Positions 26,215-33,998 of a DNA stretch of 64,000 nt are shown here, piece by piece (position 1 is the first letter of the stretch; every line of letters begins with the position of its first letter). Both the position numbers and the translations under genes were made by a program. The stretch is from positions 1,054,001-1,118,000 of the forward strand of contig NZ_CP072359.1 of assembly GCF_018128065.1 (NCBI RefSeq). The letters are read 5' to 3'. Below the pieces are notes generated by a model. The model had not been told where the DNA came from. It did no database searches and was given only the letters and a program-made list of their open reading frames with translations. Source of the stretch: Prevotella melaninogenica. Lineage in GTDB: Bacteria; Bacteroidota; Bacteroidia; Bacteroidales; Bacteroidaceae.

Positions 26215-26283
26215 CATTATAGAACAAGTTAGGTAATGTAAAACAGTAGCTAAAAACCAAAAAGAAGTCTGAGTAGTAAAATT

Positions 26284-26368
26284 AAAAAGCCCCTACGGTT
26301 GTCCGCAGGGTGCAAGAAAAATCTTCGGCTTATAGCCTTGTTGTGAAAAGTCTTTACTGTGTATCTGT
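26284..26368 (-). ncRNA. tracrRNA of the type II-C CRISPR system
   Basis: Transcribed away from cas9. The 5' part contains GATACACA and TTTTCACAAC, which match the array repeat and are therefore complementary to a crRNA read from the minus strand of the array, with an internal bulge. Immediately after comes AAGGCTATAAGCCG, the short nexus stem expected next to the anti-repeat. The RNA ends in a terminator hairpin CCCTGCGG / CCGTAGGG followed by five T. Its promoter (CTTG, 19 bases, TAAATTTG) is at 26372 and upstream. The predicted length of about 85 nt is typical. Ends are inferred from the promoter and terminator. Confidence 0.82.
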
Positions 26369-26371
26369 TTG

Positions 26372-26402
26372 CAAATTTACAATTATTTTTTGAATATACA
26401 AG
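26372..26402 (-). promoter_or_regulatory. tracrRNA promoter
   Basis: The minus strand reads CTTG, 19 bases, then TAAATTTG (26372-26379), starting transcription around 26366-26368. It lies between the tracrRNA and the cas9 start codon. Confidence 0.68.
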
Positions 26403-26417
26403 CAAAACCATAAAAAT

Positions 26418-29400
26418 ATGACACAAAAAGTTTTAGGCTTAGACCTTGGTACTAATTCTATTGGCTCTTCGGTAAGAAATTTGGATCTCTCTGATGATTT
26501 GAAAGGGCAATTAGAGTTTTTCTCTTCTGATATTTTCAGAAGTAGCGTTAATAAGGAAAGTAACGGACGTGAATATTCATTAGCCGCACAACGTTCTGCG
26601 CATAGCAGGAGCCGTGGGTTGAATGAAGCAAGGCGTCGTAAGTTGTGGGCAACCTTGGATTTACTTATCAAGTACGGTTTTTGTCCGATGTCTCCTGATT
26701 CTTTAATGAGATGGCGTACTTATGATAAAAGGAGAGGATTCTTCAGAGAGTACCCTATAGATGATAAGAATTTTAATGCGTGGATACTTTTGGATTTTGA
26801 TGGTGATGGTAAACCTGATTATTCCAGCCCATATCAGCTACGTCGAGAACTTGTTACACGTCAGTTTGATTTCAATCAGCCTATTGAACGTTATAAATTG
26901 GGTCGTGCTTTGTATCATATTGCTCAGCATCGTGGATTTAAGAGTAGTAAGGGTGAGACTCTATCACAGCAGGAAACTAATAGCAAGCAATCACTTACGG
27001 ATGAAGCTACAGATGTAGCTGGAGAAATGAAAGCCTCGGAGGAGAAACTGTCAAAGGGGCTATCTACCTATATGAAGGAGAATAACCTTTTGACAGTTGG
27101 TGCTGCTTTTGCTCAGTTAGAAGATGAAAGGGTGAGAGTACGGAACAATAATGATTATCAAGCAATACGTTCACAATTTCAGCAAGAAATAGAAACCATT
27201 TTTAAGTTCCAGCAAGGTTTGTCAGTAGAAAACGAGTTGTATGAACGCCTTGTTAGCGAGAAGAAAAATATTGGTACAATCTTTTATAAACGTCCATTAC
27301 GCTCACAACGTGGCAATGTGGGTAAATGTACACTTGAACGTACAAAGCCGCGTTGTGCAATTGGTCATCCACTGTTTGAGAAGTTCCGTGCTTGGACACT
27401 GATTAATAATATCAAGATTAAAATGCCTGAAGAGGAACAAGCAGAACAACTCCCGATGAAGTTAAGGTTTGAACTTTATAATGACTGCTTTTTAGCATTT
27501 GTAAGAGCAGAATTTAAGTTTGAGGATATTCGGAAATATCTTGAGAAGCGTCTGGGTGTTCATTTCTCTTATAATGACAAGACTATTAACTATAAAGACA
27601 GTACAAGTGTTGCTGGCTGTCCTATAACAGCTCGGTTCAGAAAACTTTTGGGAGAGGATTGGGAGTCTTTCCATGTTGATGGACAAAAACAGAGACAAGC
27701 GCATGGTAAGAATAACGCTTCGTTCCATACAGTTTCTTACACAGTTGATGATATTTGGCACTTCTGTTACGATGCAGAGGAACCTGAAGCGGTATTGTCT
27801 TTTGCACAAGATAGTTTAAAGTGGGAGAAGAAGAAAGCAGATGAACTCGTCCGTATCTGGTCAGCAATACCTCAAGGCTATGCAATGTTGAGCCAAAAGG
27901 CTATCCGTAATATCAATAAGATGTTGATATTGGGATTGAAATACTCAGATGCAGTGTTACTTGCTAAGGTTCCAGAGATTGTAGATATCTCTGATGAGGA
28001 TATTTTGTCAGTTACGGAGGATTATCATCGTGTGGAAGCACAGGTTGGGCATGAAAAACAGATTAATAATATTGTTAATGCTCTCATAGCCAAGTATAAA
28101 TCAACGTCAGAAGAATACCGTTTTGCCGATCATAATTATGATTATCAATTAGATGAGTCTGATGAAAAAGATATAATCAAACAGATTGAGAGTAATATAG
28201 GTACAAGGAAGTGGAGTTTGTTGGATGCCGACGAGCAGACTGATATTTTACAGAAAGTCCGAGATAAATATCAGAACTTCTTTAGAAGTCGCGAGCGTAA
28301 GTTTGTAGAATCTCCTAAATTAGGGGAGTGCTTTGAAGAGTATCTTATGAAGAAATTCCCGATGATTGAGGGAGAACAATGGAAAAAGTTATATCATCCG
28401 TCACAAATCGCTATTTATCGTCCTGTTTCTGCAGGTAAGGATCGCTCTGCTTTAAGACTGGGTAATCCAGATATTGGTGCAATAAAAAATCCTACAGTGT
28501 TGAGAGTGCTTAATACTTTGAGAAAGAGAGTAAATCAACTCTTGGATGATGGGGTAATATCTCCGGATGAAACAAGGGTTGTTGTAGAGACAGCACGTGA
28601 ATTGAATGATGCTAATAGAAAGTGGGCATTGGATACTTACAACAGAATCCGTCACGATGAAAACGAGAAGATAAAGAAGATTCTTGAAGAGTTTTACCCG
28701 AAACGTCGTGATACTATAAGTACAGATGATATAGATAAGGCACGGTATGTGATAGATCAACGTGAAATAGACTATTTCACAGAATCGAAGACCTATAATA
28801 AGGATATAAAGAAGTACAAATTTTGGTTGGAGCAGGGAGGACAGTGTATGTATACTGGTCGTACCATAAACCTATCAAATCTTTTTGATCCAAATGCTTT
28901 TGATATTGAGCATACCATCCCAGAGAGTCTCAGTTTTGACAGTTCGGATATGAATCAGACTTTGTGTGATGCTCATTACAACCGTTTCATAAAGAAAAAC
29001 CATATTCCTGCAGATATGCCGAATTATGATAAGGCTGTTATTATAGATGGTAAAGAGTATCCTGCGATAACATCTCAACTACAGCGTTGGGTTGACAGGG
29101 TTGAACGTCTTAATCGTAATGTAGAATATTGGAAAGGGCAGGCAAGACGGGCTCAGAACAAAGATCGCAAAGATCAATGTATGCGTGAGATTCACCTGTG
29201 GAGTATGGAATTGGAATATTGGAAGAAGAAACTGGAGCGCTTCACAGTTACTGAGGTTACAGACGGATTTAAGAACAGTCAGCTTGTTGATACACGAGTT
29301 ATAACTCGTCATGCAGTTTTATATCTGAAGAGCATATTCCCACATGTAGATGTGCAGAGAGGAGATGTAACTGCTAAATTTAGAAAGATACTTGGTATAC

Positions 29401-30689
29401 AAAGTGTAGATGAAAAGAAGGATCGTAGTTTACATTCCCATCATGCTATAGATGCTACAACTCTGACAATAATCCCAAGTTCTGCAAAGAGAGAGCGTAT
29501 GCTGGAGTTGTTTGCTAAGATAGAAGAGGTTAATAAGATGTTATCTTTCTCAGGAAATGAGGATAGGACAGGACTGAAACAAGAACTTGATGGCTTGAGA
29601 ATTCAGCTTAATAAAGAAGTTACGGCTTGTAGGATAGGACATAATGTTTCGGAAATTGGTACGTTTATAAATGATAATATTATTATTAATCACCATATTA
29701 AGAACCAAGCTCTTACACCAGTTCGTCGCCGGTTGAGAAAGAAGGGACATATAGTTGGAGGAGTGGATAATCCTCGATGGCAGACTGGTGATGCCTTGCG
29801 AGGTGAAATCCATAAGGCAAGTTATTATGGTGCGATAACACAGTTTGCAAAGGATAAAGAAGGGAAAGTTTTGATGAAAGAGGGACGTCCTCAAATTAAT
29901 CCTACGATTAAATTTGTAATACGTAGAGAATTAAAGTATAAGAAATCTGCTGCAGACAGTGGCTTTGCTTCATGGGATGATCTTGGAAAAACCATTGTTG
30001 ATAAGGAACTTTTTGCTTTGATGAAAGGGCAATTCCCAAAAGAAACATCTTTCAAGGATGCTTGTGAGCAGGGAATCTATATGATAAAGAAAGGAAAGAA
30101 TGGTGAGGATGATAAAAAGTTGTACAGAATAAGGCATATAAGATGTAATACTGTGCAGAAAAATGCTTTGAAGATAAAAGAGCAAACCTATAAATCCGAG
30201 AAAGAATATAAGCGTTATTTCTATGCTGCAGTCGGCGATTTGTATGCAATGTGTTGTTATACAAATGGTAAGATTCGTGAGTTTAAAATATATAGCTTGT
30301 ATGATGTTTCTTGTCATCGTAAATCTGATATAGAGGATATTCCAGAGTTTATCACCGATAAGAAAGGTAATCGACTTATGCTTGATTATAAGTTGCACGC
30401 TGGCGATATGATATTGCTTTATAAGGATAATCCAGAAGAATTGTATGATTTAGATAATGTGAAATTGAGTAAATTATTATATAAGATAAATGGGTTTGAA
30501 AATGACGGTTTACGTATTAGGATGGTAAATCATTTAGTTGTAAAAGAGGCTATGGGAGAATCTGTAAAAGATTATACGAAGTTGCCTGATATCATTCGCT
30601 GTGGTGTTAAAACAATAAAGTTTCTTATTATGGGCGAGAATCGTGACTTTGTTATTAAGAACGGTAAGATTAATCTTAATCATCGATGA
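26418..30689 (+). CDS. cas9: Cas9 endonuclease, type II-C
   Basis: 1423 residues. RuvC-I is VLGLDLGTNSIG (D9). The arginine-rich bridge helix is RSAHSRSRGLNEARRRKLWA. RuvC-II is VVVETARELN (E724). The HNH domain is FDIEHTIPESLSFD (H832) with the later NRFIKKN. RuvC-III is HSHHAIDATTL (H1009, D1012). All catalytic residues are present, so it should cut both strands of target DNA guided by crRNA and tracrRNA. Only cas1 and cas2 follow, with no csn2 or cas4, which defines subtype II-C. Stop and cas1 start overlap (ATGA). The PAM-interacting C terminus is the large, least recognisable part; the PAM cannot be read from sequence. Confidence 0.97.
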   Translation: MTQKVLGLDLGTNSIGSSVRNLDLSDDLKGQLEFFSSDIFRSSVNKESNGREYSLAAQRSAHSRSRGLNEARRRKLWATLDLLIKYGFCPMSPDSLMRWRTYDKRRGFFREYPIDDKNFNAWILLDFDGDGKPDYSSPYQLRRELVTRQFDFNQPIERYKLGRALYHIAQHRGFKSSKGETLSQQETNSKQSLTDEATDVAGEMKASEEKLSKGLSTYMKENNLLTVGAAFAQLEDERVRVRNNNDYQAIRSQFQQEIETIFKFQQGLSVENELYERLVSEKKNIGTIFYKRPLRSQRGNVGKCTLERTKPRCAIGHPLFEKFRAWTLINNIKIKMPEEEQAEQLPMKLRFELYNDCFLAFVRAEFKFEDIRKYLEKRLGVHFSYNDKTINYKDSTSVAGCPITARFRKLLGEDWESFHVDGQKQRQAHGKNNASFHTVSYTVDDIWHFCYDAEEPEAVLSFAQDSLKWEKKKADELVRIWSAIPQGYAMLSQKAIRNINKMLILGLKYSDAVLLAKVPEIVDISDEDILSVTEDYHRVEAQVGHEKQINNIVNALIAKYKSTSEEYRFADHNYDYQLDESDEKDIIKQIESNIGTRKWSLLDADEQTDILQKVRDKYQNFFRSRERKFVESPKLGECFEEYLMKKFPMIEGEQWKKLYHPSQIAIYRPVSAGKDRSALRLGNPDIGAIKNPTVLRVLNTLRKRVNQLLDDGVISPDETRVVVETARELNDANRKWALDTYNRIRHDENEKIKKILEEFYPKRRDTISTDDIDKARYVIDQREIDYFTESKTYNKDIKKYKFWLEQGGQCMYTGRTINLSNLFDPNAFDIEHTIPESLSFDSSDMNQTLCDAHYNRFIKKNHIPADMPNYDKAVIIDGKEYPAITSQLQRWVDRVERLNRNVEYWKGQARRAQNKDRKDQCMREIHLWSMELEYWKKKLERFTVTEVTDGFKNSQLVDTRVITRHAVLYLKSIFPHVDVQRGDVTAKFRKILGIQSVDEKKDRSLHSHHAIDATTLTIIPSSAKRERMLELFAKIEEVNKMLSFSGNEDRTGLKQELDGLRIQLNKEVTACRIGHNVSEIGTFINDNIIINHHIKNQALTPVRRRLRKKGHIVGGVDNPRWQTGDALRGEIHKASYYGAITQFAKDKEGKVLMKEGRPQINPTIKFVIRRELKYKKSAADSGFASWDDLGKTIVDKELFALMKGQFPKETSFKDACEQGIYMIKKGKNGEDDKKLYRIRHIRCNTVQKNALKIKEQTYKSEKEYKRYFYAAVGDLYAMCCYTNGKIREFKIYSLYDVSCHRKSDIEDIPEFITDKKGNRLMLDYKLHAGDMILLYKDNPEELYDLDNVKLSKLLYKINGFENDGLRIRMVNHLVVKEAMGESVKDYTKLPDIIRCGVKTIKFLIMGENRDFVIKNGKINLNHR

Positions 30690-31612
30690 TAAAGAAAACC
30701 TTATATTTTGGGAATCCTGCTTATCTCTCACTTCGTAATGGGCAGTTGGTTATCCGACTTCCAGAAGTAGAGAAAGCAGAGCTTCCTGATATCGTAAAAC
30801 AAGAGACTGTTAGAACGGTTCCTATAGAAGATATTGGTGTTGTGGTATTGGATAATAAGCAGATAACCATTACACAAGGTGCTTTAGCAGAGTTAGTAGC
30901 CAACTCTGCTGCAGTAATAACCTGTGATAGTAAATGTATGCCTACGGGAATGTTACTTCCTCTTTCTGGTAATACATTGCATCAGGAGCGTTTTCGTAAT
31001 CAGATAGAAGCTGCAATTCCATTGCGTAAACAACTGTGGCAACAAACGGTAAAAGCTAAGATAGAGAATCAAGCATATTGTTTACAGAAGAACACTTCTA
31101 AATCATTTGTTCCGCTCCATGTCCTTGCTCGTAAAGTTAGGAGTGATGATGCTGATAACCACGAAGCGCAGGCTGCAGCCTATTACTGGAAGAATATCTT
31201 CTTTGAAGGTTTCACGAGAGACAAGGAAGGTGTTCCACCTAACAATCTGTTGAATTATGGGTATGCAATTCTTCGTGCTGTGATAGCTCGAGCGTTGGTG
31301 GGGAGCGGACTATTACCTGTTTATGGTATTCATCATCATAATCGTTATAATGCTTATTGTTTAGCAGATGATATTATGGAACCTTATCGTCCGTTTGTGG
31401 ATGACCTTGTCATTTCAACAATGAAAAAGATGGAGGTTTCAGATGATTTGACAGTAGAATTAAAGCGGGAGATGTTGTCAATACCAGTTCTTGATGTTAG
31501 TATAGGTGGTAAGCGTAGCCCATTGATGATTGCTGCAGGCTTAACAGCTGCAAGTCTTGCAAAGTGTTACAATGGAGATGCTCGTGAAATCTCTTATCCT
31601 TCTTTTATTTGA
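30686..31612 (+). CDS. cas1: Cas1 integrase
   Basis: 308 residues of the II-C type. The N terminus is KKTLYFGNPAYLSLRNGQLV, followed by EDIGVVVLDNKQITITQGAL. The catalytic Glu region is NNLLNYGYAILRAVIARALV, with LLPVYGIHHHNRYNAYCLAD and DDIMEPYRPFVDDLV. It integrates new spacers with Cas2. The start overlaps the cas9 stop by four bases and its stop overlaps the cas2 start by one, indicating one operon with coupled translation. Confidence 0.96.
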   Translation: MIKKTLYFGNPAYLSLRNGQLVIRLPEVEKAELPDIVKQETVRTVPIEDIGVVVLDNKQITITQGALAELVANSAAVITCDSKCMPTGMLLPLSGNTLHQERFRNQIEAAIPLRKQLWQQTVKAKIENQAYCLQKNTSKSFVPLHVLARKVRSDDADNHEAQAAAYYWKNIFFEGFTRDKEGVPPNNLLNYGYAILRAVIARALVGSGLLPVYGIHHHNRYNAYCLADDIMEPYRPFVDDLVISTMKKMEVSDDLTVELKREMLSIPVLDVSIGGKRSPLMIAAGLTAASLAKCYNGDAREISYPSFI

Positions 31613-31944
31613 TGCAGCGTCTTAGTGAGTATAGGGTTATGTGGGTGATGGTCTTTTTCGATCTTCCAACGAATACAAACAAGGAAAAGCGTGCTTATAC
31701 TATTTTCCGAAAAGATTTGATGAAAGATGGTTTTACTATGTTTCAATTATCAATCTATGTTCGTCATTGCGCAAGCAGAGAAAATGCAGATGTTCATGTG
31801 AAGCGTGTAAAATCGTTTATGCCTAATTCTGGTAATGTCTGTATTATGGTCATCACTGATAAACAATTTGGTGAGATAGAACTTTTTCGTGGAACTCAGC
31901 CACAAGAGCCTAATGCTCCAGGACAGCAACTAGAATTATTCTAA
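31612..31944 (+). CDS. cas2: Cas2 adaptation protein
   Basis: 110 residues from the ATG at 31612, overlapping the cas1 stop (TGATG). Typical Cas2 sequence: WVMVFFDLPTNTNKEKRAYT, FRKDLMKDGFTMFQLSIYVR, then GNVCIMVITDKQFGEIELF. It is the dimeric core of the Cas1-Cas2 integrase. The last gene of the operon; a strong terminator begins immediately after the stop codon, and a group II intron begins directly behind that. Confidence 0.96.
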   Translation: MQRLSEYRVMWVMVFFDLPTNTNKEKRAYTIFRKDLMKDGFTMFQLSIYVRHCASRENADVHVKRVKSFMPNSGNVCIMVITDKQFGEIELFRGTQPQEPNAPGQQLELF

Positions 31945-31977
31945 AAAAGAGTCCCATCATTGTGATAGGACTCTTTT
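31945..31977 (+). terminator. Terminator of the cas operon, and group II intron target
   Basis: The stem AAAAGAGTCC / GGACTCTTTT is interrupted by a small mismatch and followed by the T run. The intron begins at the next base (31978). Insertion behind a terminator stem is the hallmark of class C introns. Confidence 0.85.
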
Positions 31978-33932
31978 GTGTACGCTCGGCATGAGCATTG
32001 TCTAACGGGTGTAAGTCCCGAGTAAGCCCTAATAGCGGGAATTACATAGCCAACGGCAAGGGTGTTCATCGTGAGGTGAAATCTGAAGGAAGCCGGCGGC
32101 AAACATCTGACCTAACGTACAGAAACTTCATATAAGGCATATGACTGTGGATGAGATTGCTCAACAAATCAAAGTCCCATAGCTATTCGGAACGGTTGGT
32201 GGAGTTTCCTTGAGCGAAGCGAAAAAATGAAGTAGGTATAAGATGGAAAGACAATGCCCTTATTCGAGGAGGTCTCACGGACGTGACGATTAGTTGTCTT
32301 TACAAAAGTTGCGGAGCAAAACTTGCCGTGAGAAGTCAGCAGATGCCATAGTAGTGTAGCGGTCGGTAACGCTTCACGAAGGGCAGAACCTAATAATTAA
32401 GCGATAGTAATTGAAAGTTACCGTATGAAGGAACGAATGCAGAAAACATCAGCTTATGCTAATGACTGCCCCCAGAGAGATAGGACGGAATCCGAATGGT
32501 ATGGGGGAGTGCAGACTTTCATGTGGATATCCGAAGACAACATCGTGGAAGTTCCATTCGACAAGGAGCACTTGTTGGAGTTAATCCTCAGTCCCGAGAA
32601 CCTGAACCGAGCCTATAAGGCAGTTGTGGGGAACAAGGGTAAGGGTGGTATCGACAAGATGTCATGCGCGCAGCTACTACCATGGCTCTTGACCCATAAG
32701 GATGAACTTCTATGCTCCTTGTTTGACGGTACATACCGTCCCAATCCTGTCCGCCGGGTAGAGATACCCAAGGACAATGGCAAGATGCGCCTGCTGGGCA
32801 TACCCACTGTGGTTGACCGCATGGTGCAGCAAGCCATCAACCAAGTGCTAACCCAAATCTATGAGCCTCATTTTTCCAAGCGGAGCTTCGGCTTTTGCCC
32901 GACCAGAGGATGCCACAACGCACTGCGAGAAGTGCAGAAGACGGTTGATGATGGCTATACATATGTAGTTGACCTCGACCTCGAACGCTTCTTCGACACA
33001 GTTAACCACGGCAAACTCATAGAGATACTCAGCCGTACGATAAAGGATGGCAGAGTGGTTAGCCTTATACACAAATATCTGCGCAGCGGTGTGATAGCCA
33101 AAGGTCTTTGGCACGCGAGCGAGGAGGGAACTCCGCAAGGCGGTCCTCTAAGTCCACTTTTGAGCAACATCATGCTCAACGAGTTGGACAAGGAACTCGC
33201 ACGTAGAGGTCACCCCTTTGTCCGCTATGCCGATGATGCGATGATATTCTGTAAGTCCAAGAGGGCTGCAGAACGTGTAAGGTCGTCCATAACCAAGTTT
33301 ATTGATGGAAAACTCTTCCTTAAGGTGAACAAGGAAAAGACGGTCGTTTCGTATATCAAGGGTGTGAAGTACCTCGGCTACTCCTTTTATGTACACAGAG
33401 GTAAATGCCAACTCACGGTACACTCCAAATCTAAGTCGAAGATGAAGTCATCCCTCAAAGAGTTGACAAGTCGTAGCAATGGTTGGGGATATGTGAAGAG
33501 AAAGCAGAAACTGAGAAAGTATATTGTGGGATGGGTAGGTTACTACCACCTTGCCAATATGAAACGGTTTTGCCTTGAAACCGACGAATGGCTAAGGCGA
33601 CGCATACGCATGTGCATATGGAAAGCTTGGAAGAAGCCAAAGACGAAAGTTGTCAATCTCATTAGGTGCGGAATTGCCAAGTGGCAAGCCTACCAATGGG
33701 GGAACACTCGCCTGGCTTATTGGCGCATAGCAGGCAGTCCCATCTTGAGTATAGCCATGTCAAACGACCGGCTACGCAAGCAGGGTTATGTCTGCTTATT
33801 GGATGCCTATCTCGGATGGAACCCAAAATAGGAACCGCCGTATGCTGAACGGCATGTACGGTGGTGTGAGAGGTCGGTAAACGTGAAAATAGGAGATAAA
33901 TACCTTTGATTAGCGTTTACCTCCTACTCGAT
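31978..33932 (+). mobile_element. Group IIC intron between cas2 and the CRISPR array
   Basis: The 5' end GTGTACGCTCGGCATGAGC directly follows the cas2 terminator. Domain I-type sequence continues (AACGGGTGTAAGTCCCGAG, AGCCAACGGCAAGGG). The maturase lies in domain IV. The domain V region is CCGCCGTATGCTGAACGGC with TGTACGGTGG, and domain VI ends CTCCTACTCGAT near 33932. The class is inferred from the target (terminator hairpin) and the maturase type lacking an endonuclease domain. About 1.95 kb, apparently complete. The 3' border is accurate to a few bases only. Confidence 0.85.
32425..33831 (+). CDS. ltrA: Group II intron reverse transcriptase/maturase
   Basis: 468 residues. The reverse transcriptase has GIDKMSCAQLLPWLL, VRRVEIPKDNGKMRLLGIPT, RSFGFCPTRGCHNAL, YVVDLDLERFFDTVNHGKL, TPQGGPLSPLLSNIMLNELD and the active-site YADD at residues 268-271. 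The maturase X domain follows (GWVGYYHLANMKRFCLETDE, WLRRRIRMCIWKAWKKPKTK, WGNTRLAYWRIAGSPIL). No C-terminal HNH endonuclease is present, as in class C. It splices the intron and copies it into new sites. It is not a Cas1-linked RT: it is inside the intron and separate from cas1. Confidence 0.95.
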   Translation: MKERMQKTSAYANDCPQRDRTESEWYGGVQTFMWISEDNIVEVPFDKEHLLELILSPENLNRAYKAVVGNKGKGGIDKMSCAQLLPWLLTHKDELLCSLFDGTYRPNPVRRVEIPKDNGKMRLLGIPTVVDRMVQQAINQVLTQIYEPHFSKRSFGFCPTRGCHNALREVQKTVDDGYTYVVDLDLERFFDTVNHGKLIEILSRTIKDGRVVSLIHKYLRSGVIAKGLWHASEEGTPQGGPLSPLLSNIMLNELDKELARRGHPFVRYADDAMIFCKSKRAAERVRSSITKFIDGKLFLKVNKEKTVVSYIKGVKYLGYSFYVHRGKCQLTVHSKSKSKMKSSLKELTSRSNGWGYVKRKQKLRKYIVGWVGYYHLANMKRFCLETDEWLRRRIRMCIWKAWKKPKTKVVNLIRCGIAKWQAYQWGNTRLAYWRIAGSPILSIAMSNDRLRKQGYVCLLDAYLGWNPK

Positions 33933-33952
33933 TTTGCATTTTTTTATTTGTA

Positions 33953-33996
33953 CAAAAGCCTTGTTACTTGCTGTAGTACAGGTAAATATGGCTTTG
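33953..33996. other. Structured leader-side segment with hairpin
   Basis: Only 66 bases separate the intron end from the first repeat. AAAGCC (33955-33960) pairs with GGCTTT (33990-33995), enclosing a second stem CTGTA/TACAG. Read on the minus strand the stem ends GGCTTTTG, so it could act as a weak terminator for pre-crRNA running towards the cas genes. It is also the presumed Cas1-Cas2 integration end. Confidence 0.4.
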
Positions 33997-33998
33997 CG

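Noticed and set aside
26418..31944. Type II-A or II-B assignment of the CRISPR system
   Set aside because: There is no csn2 or cas4 gene; cas2 is followed at once by a terminator and the intron.
32425..33831. Reverse transcriptase as part of the CRISPR adaptation module or a diversity-generating element
   Set aside because: It is enclosed by group II intron RNA features and has the maturase X domain; there is no Cas1 fusion and no template/variable repeat pair visible.
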